This document shows, piece after piece, positions 17,348 to 26,365 of a stretch of DNA of 46,351 nt (positions within the stretch are counted from its first letter, which is position 1; every line of letters starts with the position of its first letter). Under the pieces are notes generated by a model. The model had not been told where the DNA came from. It made no database searches and was given only the letters and a program-made list of their open reading frames with translations. The stretch is from NCBI RefSeq assembly GCF_003288815.1, contig NZ_NHYM01000014.1:1-46351 (forward strand), in the 5' to 3' direction. Source of the stretch: Helicobacter sp. 16-1353. Lineage in GTDB: Bacteria; Campylobacterota; Campylobacteria; Campylobacterales; Helicobacteraceae. Both the position numbers and the translations under genes were made by a program.

Positions 17348-18223
17348 TTAGCCCTTTATTAAATCCATTAGATATTGTCCGTATTCACTTTTCTTAAGAC
17401 TTTCTATTCGTTTTAATAATATTTTCTCATCAATCCAGCCGTTTATATATGCGATTTCTTCCAAACAAGCGATTTTGTATTTTTGGCGATTTTCAATAGT
17501 GGCAACGAAATTTGACGCCTCCATCATAGATTCTGGTGTGCCTGCATCAAGCCAAGTAAATCCCCGCCCAAGTGCTCTTGCTTTCAATTTATGATTTTTA
17601 AGATACACTAGATTTATATCTGTTATCTCTAACTCGCCTCTTTGGCTTGGGGTGATATTTTTGGCGATTTCAAGGACATTATTATCGTAGAAATAAAGCC
17701 CCGTTAGAGCATAATTACTTTTTGGAGTAGATGGCTTTTCCTCTAGGCTAATTACATTGAAATCATTATCAAATTCCACTACGCCAAATCTATCTGGGTC
17801 TTTCACTGGATATGCAAAGGTAATCGCCCCGCCATCTTTTGGGTTTAAATTTACACATTCCTCTAATATAGGTCTAAATCCCTGCCCATAAAAAATATTA
17901 TCACCTAAAATAAGACTAGCAGAATCTCCCCCAATAAAATCCGCACCTAGTATAAATGCCTCTGCTAAGCCATTTGGTTTTTCTTGAATCTTATAGTCGA
18001 TTTTCATTCCCAAAAAATCGCCATTCCCAAGCAAATATCTAAATCGCTCAATATCGCGTTTAGTGATGATTAGTAGCACCTCTCTAATCCCTGCAATCAT
18101 CAAAACCGACAAAGGATACATAATCATCGGTTTATCATAGATTGGTAAAAGCTGTTTGGTTATGACTTGTGTTGTGGGGTAGAGCCTAGTCCCGCTACCA
18201 CCCGCTAAAATTATGCCTTTCAC
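17348..18223 (-). CDS. rmlA: Glucose-1-phosphate thymidylyltransferase
   Basis: Protein of 291 residues, normal for RmlA. The nucleotide-binding signature GGSGTRLYPTT is at the N-terminus, with KQLLPIYDKPM, LGDNIFYGQG, EEKP and WLDAGTPESM following. It makes dTDP-glucose from dTTP and glucose 1-phosphate, the entry step for the deoxysugar operon. It lies 39 bases after the FkbM gene and two bases before RmlB's GTG. No rmlC or rmlD follows, so rhamnose is not the product of this operon. Confidence 0.95.
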   Translation of the reverse strand: MKGIILAGGSGTRLYPTTQVITKQLLPIYDKPMIMYPLSVLMIAGIREVLLIITKRDIERFRYLLGNGDFLGMKIDYKIQEKPNGLAEAFILGADFIGGDSASLILGDNIFYGQGFRPILEECVNLNPKDGGAITFAYPVKDPDRFGVVEFDNDFNVISLEEKPSTPKSNYALTGLYFYDNNVLEIAKNITPSQRGELEITDINLVYLKNHKLKARALGRGFTWLDAGTPESMMEASNFVATIENRQKYKIACLEEIAYINGWIDEKILLKRIESLKKSEYGQYLMDLIKG

Positions 18224-19221
18224 ATTATGCCTTTTGCTTGTAAATTCGGCATTATAGCAAAATTATTGTTTTACTTTTGCAAATAGCACACTCTCTAATA
18301 ATCCTATTGTAAAATGGTCGAAATAAAACTCATATTCCGGGAGCAAATCTTTTAAAAATAATGGTATTTCCACATAGTCGCTAAAGCTGTGATATAGGCA
18401 AATGGCTAGTTTTGGCTTGAATTTTTGAATAGTATTTTTTGCACCTTTTAATGCACTTAGCTCACTACCCTCAATATCAAATTTAATAAAATCAATTTTT
18501 TCAACCTCATAATCTCTCACAAAATCATCAATGCTAATTGTTTTAATGCCTTGTTTTGCGTCTTTATTCATTCTTGCTCCGCCACCTACGCCACTATATG
18601 AAACGATAGTTTTGGAATCCACATAAAGCGGTCGTTTAACTAGCTCTATATTTTTAATATGCGGATTTAGTGCCATATTTTTATTAAAAATTTCTAGATT
18701 CTCATCTACAAACTCAAATGCAAAAACTCTGCCTTTTTCTCCCACCAAATGCGAGAAATAAAGTGCTGTATCGCCATAGCAAGCCCCGCCATCGATTACA
18801 TAATCGCCACTCTCTGCCCTAATCAAATCCCTATAAGCATATTGTTCTAAGATAAAATTAATAAAGATTCCATATTGGGAATAGTAGATTTTAAGCGGAT
18901 TCTTGGAATCTAGATTCGTTATATTATGCGGGTTTTTTGAATCTAACATATATATTATAGGAAGTTTTGATAAATCATATAGATATAATTCATAATTATT
19001 TGCGATGATTTTTTCGCTAGATTTAGCGATATTTACACTCTTATAATATTTCCAAATATGGTCGTAATAAAGCGTGATAAAAAGTCCTTTATTAGGCGAA
19101 ACCCAGTTTAATATCGCACTTAGATAAAGATTCTTGCTGTATTCATCATTTAGGATATTTTCTACGATAAATTGAAGTTTTTGTAAGTTGAAATTAGCTA
19201 CAAGTTTATTTTTAGCTATTA

Positions 19222-19230
19222 CCCCCCCCC
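19222..19230. repeat. G9 tract (minus strand) in the FkbM gene (off)
   Basis: Nine Gs on the coding strand. Eight or eleven join the upstream frame to the methyltransferase domain. Confidence 0.88.
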
Positions 19231-19413
19231 ATTGAGCCATTTTTTGCCATCAATAAATCTACTTTAAGATTCGGCACTACATAATATTCGTCCCCTAAAT
19301 CGTAATTATAAAGCCTAGAAAATTGAATGATTTTATTTAAACGAATTCTAAAGCTAGTTTTTAATACCAAAAATCTAAAAAATACAATTGGCGTAATTGC
19401 TAGATGATAGGTA

Positions 19414-19420
19414 TTTTTTT
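19414..19420. repeat. T7 run causing the first FkbM frameshift
   Basis: Seven Ts, read as seven As on the coding strand. Six would keep the frame open from ATG 19503 to the G tract. It may be a real inactivating mutation, a second contingency site or a sequencing error. Confidence 0.6.
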
Positions 19421-19633
19421 AGGCTAGTTTTTATAAGCTTTTGGGCTTTTTTACTTGGTATTTTTGCAATCATTGTTTTAATGATTTGTTTTAGATATTG
19501 CATTTTGTCTCCTTAAATTTGTCCTTAAAGTTGGCATTATATAGTAAAAATACTTATTGGATTCCACTAATAACTTAACATAATCTAAATAATTATTATT
19601 TACCATTTCGCTATTAATTAAATAGGAGTTAAT

Positions 19634-19999
19634 ATGAAAAAAGTAATGTTAGGATTATCTAGTATGCTCTTAGCAAGTGGGATAGCATTAGCGACTGATT
19701 ATTCAAAATTGAGTAACGAAGATATGATAAAATCATTACAAGAAGATAATATAGCAAAAAATGAAGAAGAAAATTTCAAAAAAGCAAGAGAAACATACCA
19801 TAAAGAAAGAAAATTATTTTTCGATGAATTTAAACATCGTATAGATACTGCATCAAAAGATGAAAAAGAGGCATTAGAGAAAGCATTTTATGAATATAGA
19901 ACAAATATACACAAGGAAACACAAGCGATGCATAAAATGCCACATAAAAAATTACAAGACAAGAATACAAGCAACGCCACTTGCCTTGATATAGATTAA
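19634..19999 (+). CDS. Small periplasmic DUF1104-like protein
   Basis: Protein of 121 residues with a signal peptide (MKKVMLGLSSMLLASGIALA, cleavage probably before TDYS) and a charged, mostly helical body starting DYSKLSNEDMIKSLQ. The body resembles the DUF1104 proteins common in Helicobacter and Campylobacter, whose function I do not know. AGGAG lies close before the ATG. It stands alone, divergent from the FkbM gene, with a hairpin terminator downstream. A histidine/methionine-rich stretch (HKETQAMHKMPHKK) might bind metal; that is speculative. Confidence 0.75.
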   Translation: MKKVMLGLSSMLLASGIALATDYSKLSNEDMIKSLQEDNIAKNEEENFKKARETYHKERKLFFDEFKHRIDTASKDEKEALEKAFYEYRTNIHKETQAMHKMPHKKLQDKNTSNATCLDID

Positions 20000-20025
20000 A
20001 AGCGGATTAGTTTAAATAAAAGTGG

Positions 20026-20054
20026 AGAATCTAAGAGGTTTCCCCTTAGATTCT
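20026..20054 (+). terminator. Hairpin terminator after the DUF1104-like gene
   Basis: A perfect 10-bp stem, AGAATCTAAG at 20026-20035 with CTTAGATTCT at 20045-20054, and a nine-base loop. It begins 27 bases after the stop codon. The following sequence is AT-rich but lacks a long T run, so efficiency is uncertain. Confidence 0.6.
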
Positions 20055-20058
20055 ATAA

Positions 20059-20367
20059 AATTTAGATTCTTTAAATAAAAATCTAGATTCCAAACTAAAA
20101 GAATCTAATGAAAATGTTTTAAAAATTGTAAATGACCCATTTGATGGGCTTTCAAAAGAACTACTAGAGAAACTAAAAGATTCCACTTCAAGCGTGGAAT
20201 CTCTAGAATCTCAAATCACCCAAGATTCGCAGAATCTAGAATCCAAAATCGCCCAAAATATGCAGAATTTAGATTCTATAAGATTAGATTTGCTCTTTAT
20301 GTATGTCATTCATATAAAATTTAACAGAACCCATACCTTCTTTAATCGCCCATTCATAAGCAATTGA
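20059..20367 (+). pseudogene. Possible gene remnant without a start codon
   Basis: An uninterrupted frame follows a TAA at 20056-20058 and reads as a plausible charged helical segment (for example ENVLKIVNDPFDGLSKELL). It has no usable start codon or ribosome site, and its last quarter overlaps the 3' end of sodB on the other strand. It may be the tail of a decayed gene or simply repetitive GAATCTAGA-type sequence. Nothing else is seen between 20055 and 20283. Confidence 0.25.
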
Positions 20368-20925
20368 AACAAATAGCCAATTGATATGATTAAAAAATTC
20401 TTCTAAATATTTCGCTCTTAAATTTTTATAATCAATATAATATGCGTGCTCCCATACATCTACAACAAGTATTGGAACATTGTTTTTCGTAGGTGGTGTA
20501 TCTGCATTTGTTGTTTGCACTATCTCTAATTTGTTATCCGCATTTAGGACGACCCAGCACCAGCCAGAGCCAAAAAGTGAAGTCGCCTGTGATAAAAATG
20601 CTTCTTTAAACTTATCAAAGCTCCCAAAATCCCTATCTATAGCAGATTTTAGCTCATTTGATATATCAGTTTTTTTAGGACTAATGCAATCCCAATAAAA
20701 ATCGTGATTATATATTTGTGCGGCATTATTAAAGATTCCACCTTTTGCATTCATCACTATTTCATATAATGATTTATTTTCAAATTCGCCACCTTTTATT
20801 AGATTATTAAGATTATTCACATAGGTTTGGTGATGTTTTGAGTAATGATAATCAATAGTTCTATCGCTTATAAATTCGCCATTAAAGGCATTTTTATCAT
20901 ATGGTAATTGTCTTAAGTTAAACAT
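20284..20925 (-). CDS. sodB: Iron superoxide dismutase
   Basis: Protein of 213 residues, normal for the family. Metal ligands are visible as His27 (in DYHYSKHHQTY), His74 (in YNHDFYW), Asp156 and His160 (in DVWEHAYY). GSGWCWVVL and the overall pattern favour the iron form. It converts superoxide to hydrogen peroxide and oxygen in the cytoplasm. It is monocistronic by layout, with AAGGAG before the ATG and a good -10 element upstream. Confidence 0.96.
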   Translation of the reverse strand: MFNLRQLPYDKNAFNGEFISDRTIDYHYSKHHQTYVNNLNNLIKGGEFENKSLYEIVMNAKGGIFNNAAQIYNHDFYWDCISPKKTDISNELKSAIDRDFGSFDKFKEAFLSQATSLFGSGWCWVVLNADNKLEIVQTTNADTPPTKNNVPILVVDVWEHAYYIDYKNLRAKYLEEFFNHINWLFVSIAYEWAIKEGMGSVKFYMNDIHKEQI

Positions 20926-20961
20926 AAATACTCCTTATTCTAAAATATGGTAAGAGATTAC

Positions 20962-20967
20962 ATTATA
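20962..20967 (-). promoter_or_regulatory. Sigma70-type -10 element of sodB
   Basis: TATAAT on the minus strand, 36 bases upstream of the sodB ATG, preceded by TTG and AT-rich DNA as in Campylobacterota promoters, which often lack a clear -35 box. Confidence 0.6.
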
Positions 20968-20994
20968 CAAGATTTTATTTATAATTTATATTTT

Positions 20995-21495
20995 TTATTC
21001 AAATATCACATCAGCATCTTCAGGTATGTTTAAATTAAACACCTTTTTATCAATATTTTGATTTATTTCTACATTTTCAAGCATTATTTCGATTTTATTA
21101 TCTAACTCATCATTGTATTTAATCTTATAAGGCTTATTATCTTTTAAAAATATTTGAAATACTTGCCCATTAACCTCGCTTATTAGCCCATCTTTGCTCT
21201 CTTTCATAGAGTTTATAATTTTTATAAAATCGATATTATTTTGTTTGCTAATTATCGCTTGATTTAGATTTGGCTCAAAAATGGTAATTTGATTTTTATT
21301 AATTAATATGTATTTTTCAAGTGGTTTTTTATATTTCCACAACGCCATAGATTCCGCCGTTACGATAAGATTCCCACTATAAGTTATTTTGCTATCTTCC
21401 CCGCTTATAGTTTGCGTAAAATCCGCTTTTATATTTTGTAAATCTAGTGCAAATAAGCCATTAAATAGCAATAACATAGTAATTATATATTTCAT
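20995..21495 (-). CDS. lolA: Outer-membrane lipoprotein carrier protein
   Basis: Protein of 166 residues with a signal peptide ending near LLLFNGLFA. The mature part matches the LolA plan: an early IKADFTQTI strand, SGNLIVTAESMALWKYKKP and a hydrophobic beta cavity. LolA ferries lipoproteins across the periplasm from the Lol ABC complex to the outer membrane. It is divergent from secA with 91 bases between the starts. A Lol permease gene lies 5 kb away at 26366. Confidence 0.85.
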   Translation of the reverse strand: MKYIITMLLLFNGLFALDLQNIKADFTQTISGEDSKITYSGNLIVTAESMALWKYKKPLEKYILINKNQITIFEPNLNQAIISKQNNIDFIKIINSMKESKDGLISEVNGQVFQIFLKDNKPYKIKYNDELDNKIEIMLENVEINQNIDKKVFNLNIPEDADVIFE

Positions 21496-21524
21496 AATCT
21501 ACCTTTAAAGAAATTAAGATTAAG

Positions 21525-21549
21525 ATTCTATCTTAAAAAATGCTAGAAT
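21525..21549. promoter_or_regulatory. Divergent -10 elements for lolA and secA
   Basis: TAGAAT occurs on the minus strand at 21530-21525, 30 bases before lolA. On the plus strand TGCTAGAAT at 21541-21549, an extended -10, lies 38 bases before secA. Confidence 0.5.
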
Positions 21550-21586
21550 CCCTTAAATTCTTAAACTTAAAATTATAAGGTTTTAA

Positions 21587-24184
21587 ATGATACAGAAAAT
21601 ATTAGGTAAAGTGCTAGGCACTCGCAATCAGCGAATGTTGAATGGCTACACAAAAAAACTCTACGAGATAAACGCCCTAGAATCCAAAATGCAAAATTTA
21701 AGCGACGATGAGCTAAAACAAGCTTTTTTAGATTTAAAGGCAAAAACCAACAGCGAATTTGAAACACTCGGCTTAAAAGCCCTTGATAACGCATTAGTAG
21801 AATCTTTTGCGATAACTCGCGAGGCGTCGAAACGCACACTTGGAATGCGGCACTTTGATGTGCAGATAATCGGCGGTATGGTCTTGCACGAGGGCAAAAT
21901 CGCCGAGATGAAAACAGGCGAGGGAAAGACGCTTGTGGCAACTCTAGCTGTTAGCCTAAATGCAATGCTTGGAAAAAGCGTGCATATCGTAACGGTGAAT
22001 GATTATCTAGCAAAAAGGGACGCAAGTGAGATGAGTCCGCTGTATAATTTCTTGGGCTATGAAGTAGGCATTATAACTGGCGAGGAGAGGGACGAGGAGA
22101 GCAAGGTCGCACAATATAATTGCGATGTGATTTATGGCACGAATAATGAATTTGGCTTTGATTATTTGCGTGATAATATGAAGTTCTCGCACTCCACGCA
22201 GTTTCAAAAGCACCACTTTTTTGCTATCGTAGATGAGGTGGATTCTATCCTAATCGATGAGGCTAGGACGCCCCTAATCATCTCTGGTCCAGCAAATCGA
22301 AAGCTAGAAAATTACGGCTTGGCAAACGCTGTGGCTCAAAAGATGATAAAAGACACGGATTTTAGCTTAGATGAGAAAAATCGAGCGATTATGATTACTG
22401 AAAGCGGGATAAAAAAGGCGGAGGAATTATTTAAAGTTGATAATCTCTATAATATCGAAAATGCCGCATTAGCCCACCACCTAGACCAAGCCTTAAAGGC
22501 GAATTTCTTATTCCAAAAAGATAAGGATTATGTGCTAAAAGATGGCGAGGTGGTGATTGTAGATGAATTTACTGGGCGACTTAGCGAGGGGAGACGATTT
22601 AGCGAGGGGCTTCACCAAGCCTTAGAGGCAAAGGAAATGGTAGATATAAAAGAGGAATCCCAGACTTTAGCAGACATCACATTCCAAAATTATTTTAGAA
22701 TGTATGACAAGCTATCTGGCATGACCGGCACGGCACAAACGGAGGCGACGGAGTTCTTGCAAATCTATAATTTAGATGTGGTTAGTATCCCCACAAATGT
22801 CCCAAATATCCGCAAAGACCATAATGACTTGATTTTCAAAAGCGAGGCTGAGAAGTTCGATGCGGTGTGTAATAAAATCGTGGAGCTACATAAAAAGGGT
22901 GTGCCGATTTTGATAGGCACGGCGAGTATTGAAAAAAGCGAGAAACTCCACGAGCTACTTAAAAAGAGCAGGATTCCACACTCCGTGCTAAATGCCAAGC
23001 AGCATGAAAAGGAAGCTGAGATTATCAAGGACGCTGGGAAGCTTGGGGCAGTAACGATTGCTACAAATATGGCTGGTAGGGGCGTGGATATAAAAATCGA
23101 TGAGGAAGTGCGGAATCTTGGAGGCTTATTTATAATCGGCACTGAGCGCCACGAATCTAGGCGGATTGATAATCAGCTTCGAGGGCGAAGCGGTAGGCAG
23201 GGCGACCCGGGTGCGTCGCAGTTTTTCCTAAGCTTGGAAGATTCCTTGCTTAGAATCTTTGGCAGTGATAAGCTAAAAAACCTAATGGGGAAACTTGGTA
23301 TGAAAGATGGGGAATCTATAGATTCCGGCTTTGTAACGCGTTCGATTGAAAACGCACAAAAAAAGGTCGAAACAATGCATTTTGAGGCACGAAAGCATAT
23401 CCTAGAGTATGATGATGTCGCAAACGAGCAGCGAAAAATCATCTATAAATTTAGAAATAAATTGCTTGATGAGGAATACGACTTGAGCGTGAAAATCAAG
23501 GAGGACAGGGAGTTTGGCGTGGATAATGCCTTTGCGTTCCTAAATATTATGGAAGGCGAATCTTGGGATAAAGATGGTTTGAGGGCAAAAATAAAAGAGG
23601 ATTTTGGCAGCGAGGTAAATATAGAGAGTGTCGCAAATGTGGGCGAACTAAGGGAATCTATAATTAGTCAAATTGAAAGCGATTACGAAGCCAAAATGGG
23701 GCGATTAAACCCAGAGCAGAGGAAAGAGATAGAAAAAATCATTTATCTCCAAGTGCTAGATTCCACTTGGCGGGAGCATTTGTATATTATGGATAACTTG
23801 AAAACGGGCATTGGACTTCGTGGCTATAACCAAAAAGACCCGCTAATCGAGTATAAAAAGGAGAGCTACAATCTATTCTTGGAGCTAAAAGATAATCTAA
23901 AAATTGAAAGTAGCAAAATGATACATATCATTCGCCTAAGAGAGCAGAGCAAGGAGGATGAGGAGAGGGCAAAGGCGATGTTGGCGGATTTGGAGAGCGA
24001 AAATAGCGATATTTCGTTCAATAAAGATTCTGCCTTAAATGGAGTGTCTGGCGGTGTTTCCGGTGGCGGTGCAAAAAGCAGTAAAATCGCTAGAAACGAC
24101 CCATGTCCATGCGGAAGTGGCAAGAAATATAAGCAATGCCACGGCAAAAGCGGACCCAAAAAAGGCGTCTTAGCGAATGGCTAG
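21587..24184 (+). CDS. secA: Preprotein translocase ATPase subunit
   Basis: Protein of 865 residues, full length. It shows the Walker A stretch [11 protein letters not shown] near residues 108-118, [17 protein letters not shown], the preprotein cross-linking domain, [14 protein letters not shown] and [14 protein letters not shown] of the second nucleotide-binding fold, and a C-terminal zinc motif with [16 protein letters not shown] that binds SecB and lipid. It drives export through SecYEG. Its base composition is less AT-rich than the glycan operons, as expected for a core gene. A terminator follows. Confidence 0.98.
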   Translation: MIQKILGKVLGTRNQRMLNGYTKKLYEINALESKMQNLSDDELKQAFLDLKAKTNSEFETLGLKALDNALVESFAITREASKRTLGMRHFDVQIIGGMVLHEGKIAEMKTGEGKTLVATLAVSLNAMLGKSVHIVTVNDYLAKRDASEMSPLYNFLGYEVGIITGEERDEESKVAQYNCDVIYGTNNEFGFDYLRDNMKFSHSTQFQKHHFFAIVDEVDSILIDEARTPLIISGPANRKLENYGLANAVAQKMIKDTDFSLDEKNRAIMITESGIKKAEELFKVDNLYNIENAALAHHLDQALKANFLFQKDKDYVLKDGEVVIVDEFTGRLSEGRRFSEGLHQALEAKEMVDIKEESQTLADITFQNYFRMYDKLSGMTGTAQTEATEFLQIYNLDVVSIPTNVPNIRKDHNDLIFKSEAEKFDAVCNKIVELHKKGVPILIGTASIEKSEKLHELLKKSRIPHSVLNAKQHEKEAEIIKDAGKLGAVTIATNMAGRGVDIKIDEEVRNLGGLFIIGTERHESRRIDNQLRGRSGRQGDPGASQFFLSLEDSLLRIFGSDKLKNLMGKLGMKDGESIDSGFVTRSIENAQKKVETMHFEARKHILEYDDVANEQRKIIYKFRNKLLDEEYDLSVKIKEDREFGVDNAFAFLNIMEGESWDKDGLRAKIKEDFGSEVNIESVANVGELRESIISQIESDYEAKMGRLNPEQRKEIEKIIYLQVLDSTWREHLYIMDNLKTGIGLRGYNQKDPLIEYKKESYNLFLELKDNLKIESSKMIHIIRLREQSKEDEERAKAMLADLESENSDISFNKDSALNGVSGGVSGGGAKSSKIARNDPCPCGSGKKYKQCHGKSGPKKGVLANG

Positions 24185-24208
24185 AAGTGCGGAATCTGTA
24201 GATTCTGT

Positions 24209-24252
24209 AGATTCTGCTCCAAATTGGAGCGGAATCTAACAAATATTTTTTA
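24209..24252 (+). terminator. Rho-independent terminator of secA
   Basis: A 12-bp stem with one wobble pair (AGATTCTGCTCC with GGAGCGGAATCT), loop AAATT, followed by a T-rich stretch ending in TTTTTT. Confidence 0.78.
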
Positions 24253-24271
24253 ATGCTAGGAATTAATGTAA

Positions 24272-25258
24272 ATGTTTAAAGAATTAAATACAATTAAGCT
24301 AATCAGTGAATTTTTGATAGAAAAAAATGCAATATCTAAAAATATCAATAGCATTGATAAAATTTATGATTTTTTTAGCTATTTGGAACAGCACAAAAAT
24401 AAATTTTACACATTGTATATTTATAATTATCTCTATAATTTTATTAGCTCAGATGAAGTTTCAAAGCGAAAAACCAGTGCTAGAGTTTTTGAAGACCTTT
24501 TGGCGATTATTTTTAATGGAGTGGTCGCAGACACACAGCAAAGGAAGAATCTAAACTATCAAGTTAGCGATTATTTCACTAATGTTAAAGACAAAATCGC
24601 TTCAAATCGTAGAGAAAAGGCGGATATTATTTTTAAAAATTCCTATTGCTTTTCAGTAAAAACGCTTATTGATAAAAATACAGAAATCAATATGGGCAGT
24701 TTTGAGAAAAAAGTCTTATTTGATTCTTTAAAAGTGGATAATTATCTAAGTGAAAGAAAGTCAATAGATGGGGCTGGTGTAGGTAGCAAACCGCAGTTTT
24801 TAAAGCTTTTGCAATTAGTAGATACGCTTTCTAGCTATGAGAATTTTCGCGAGAAATTTAATCAAATGGTAGAGTTTATTTATAGTGATGATTTATTGCT
24901 TGTGATTAAAAAAGATAATCAAATGAATCTTTATTTTTTTAATGGATATGAAATTGTAGATATTTTTAAAGAACATAGCAAAAATAAAAATGACCTTTTG
25001 GAGATTGTGAATCGCTATGAGGGCAATTCTATTAGAATCGACAGAAATGCGTTGATTTCAAAATGCACTAAAAAAATCTTTTTAGATTTTTCGTATTTAA
25101 AAGATAGCGTTGTTGGGCTAATTAACGAGTTTGATTATAAGCTACACCAAAGTTATATCAATTTTCTCACAAAAGATAAAAAATATAAAGATTTGATATT
25201 GAAAGATTTAAACCATATTTTTAACGAATTTGACAAAAATTATGAGAGTTTGATTTGA
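24272..25258 (+). CDS. Type II restriction endonuclease (HaeIII-like candidate)
   Basis: Protein of 328 residues next to a DNA cytosine methyltransferase. A PD-(D/E)XK-like active site is suggested by KADIIFKN followed by FSVKTL. The early region SDEVSKRKTSARVFEDLLA resembles the start of several type II endonucleases, possibly the HaeIII family, but I am not certain. It overlaps the methyltransferase gene by four bases, so both are made together. Recognition site not deducible. Confidence 0.72.
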   Translation: MFKELNTIKLISEFLIEKNAISKNINSIDKIYDFFSYLEQHKNKFYTLYIYNYLYNFISSDEVSKRKTSARVFEDLLAIIFNGVVADTQQRKNLNYQVSDYFTNVKDKIASNRREKADIIFKNSYCFSVKTLIDKNTEINMGSFEKKVLFDSLKVDNYLSERKSIDGAGVGSKPQFLKLLQLVDTLSSYENFREKFNQMVEFIYSDDLLLVIKKDNQMNLYFFNGYEIVDIFKEHSKNKNDLLEIVNRYEGNSIRIDRNALISKCTKKIFLDFSYLKDSVVGLINEFDYKLHQSYINFLTKDKKYKDLILKDLNHIFNEFDKNYESLI

Positions 25259-26229
25259 AACCGAGCGTAATAAGTTTATTTTCAGGCTGTGGTGGGCTTG
25301 ATTTGGGATTCTTGCAAGCTGGATTTGATGTAGTTTTTGCAAATGATATTGATAAAGAGGCGTGTGAAACTTATACTAAAAATATCGGCAATCACATTGT
25401 TTGTAAAGATATTTATACGCTAGATTCTAGCGAAGTGCCAAATGCCGATGTTTTAATAGGCGGATTCCCTTGTCTTGGCTTTACAATCGCAAATGGCAAA
25501 AATAGGAATCTAGATTCAAGCTACAACAAGCTTTATTTGGAATATGCAAGAATCTTAAAAGCAAAACAGCCAAAGTATTTTCTAGTGGAAAATGTAGCTG
25601 GGATTCAAAGTGGCAAGGGATTTAGAGAACATTTTTACGAAAAGATATTGCCGAGCTTTGAATCTTGCGGATACCGAGTAAAACATAAGATTTTAAATGC
25701 GAGCGATTATTTTGTCCCACAGAATCGCAAGAGGGTTATTATTATTGGAGTGCGTAACGATATTCCAAACGATATAGATTTCCCCACTCCACAGAGTAAA
25801 ACGCCAAAAACACTAAAAGATGCTATCGGCAATTTACCGCTAGATTATGATTCTGCTATCCCAAATCATATAGGCTCTAATCACAAAATAAAAATCAATG
25901 GATACATAGGAAATAGGGCGTTAGACTGGGATAAGCCATCTCCCACAATAACTGGGCGAGGTAGCAGAGGTGGCGGAGCGGTCATTCACCCACACCCAAA
26001 TTTACATAGGAGATTGAGCGTTAGGGAATGTGCTAGATTGCAAAGCTTCCCAGATAATTTTATTTTTTATGGTAGCAATGGGGCTAATTACGCACATATC
26101 GGTAATGCAGTCCCGCCGCTTATGAGCTTTTATATCGCGCAAGAGTTTATGAAAGCGTTTTATAACCCCATAGAATCTGCGAAATCTATGAAAATCCACA
26201 AAAAAAATAGGGCGAAATTAAATTTATAG
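25255..26229 (+). CDS. DNA (cytosine-5) methyltransferase
   Basis: Protein of 324 residues with the ordered C5 motifs: FSGCGGLDLGF (motif I), GGFPCLGF with nucleophile Cys73 (IV), ENVAG (VI), QNRKRVIIIG (VIII), RRLSVRECARLQSFPD (IX) and HIGNAVPP (X). It protects host DNA from the upstream endonuclease. The start is TTG overlapping the endonuclease TGA (TTGA). Unusually, motif IV has PCL where PCQ is the rule, although the catalytic Cys is present; this may lower activity or reflect a variant subfamily. Target sequence unknown. Confidence 0.92.
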   Translation: MKPSVISLFSGCGGLDLGFLQAGFDVVFANDIDKEACETYTKNIGNHIVCKDIYTLDSSEVPNADVLIGGFPCLGFTIANGKNRNLDSSYNKLYLEYARILKAKQPKYFLVENVAGIQSGKGFREHFYEKILPSFESCGYRVKHKILNASDYFVPQNRKRVIIIGVRNDIPNDIDFPTPQSKTPKTLKDAIGNLPLDYDSAIPNHIGSNHKIKINGYIGNRALDWDKPSPTITGRGSRGGGAVIHPHPNLHRRLSVRECARLQSFPDNFIFYGSNGANYAHIGNAVPPLMSFYIAQEFMKAFYNPIESAKSMKIHKKNRAKLNL

Positions 26230-26365
26230 GATTTGAGATAGAAAAAAGTGTTGCGATATCGCCAAAAACTGCATTGAAAAATTATCAAAAGAGGCTATAT
26301 AGTAGCACTTATAAAATCACAAAAAAAAGATATAATCCAATTTGTAAAAAACACAAAGGCGTAAC

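Larger units (their letters stand above)
18263..19503 (-). pseudogene. FkbM-family methyltransferase, broken by two homopolymer frameshifts
   Basis: The C-terminal 300-odd residues are a clear FkbM methyltransferase: VIDGGACYGDTALYF and FAFEF for SAM binding, IDFIKFDIEGSE further on. The true start is the ATG at 19503, preceded by AAGGAGACAAA. Its frame stops after about 42 residues near 19375 because of a seven-base T run (A on the coding strand) at 19414-19420. With six bases the frame continues through RLYNYDLGDEYYVV to the G9 tract at 19222-19230, which also needs one base less to join VIAKNKLVANF. Both changes together give 412 residues. The ATG at 19240 opens only the truncated frame and has no good ribosome site. 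A glycan O-methylation role is likely. Confidence 0.82.

Noticed and set aside
16135-18223. dTDP-rhamnose synthesis
   Set aside because: rmlC and rmlD are absent, and an aminotransferase follows instead.
21587-24184. Several minus-strand open frames inside secA
   Set aside because: They are antisense shadows of a conserved gene without ribosome sites.
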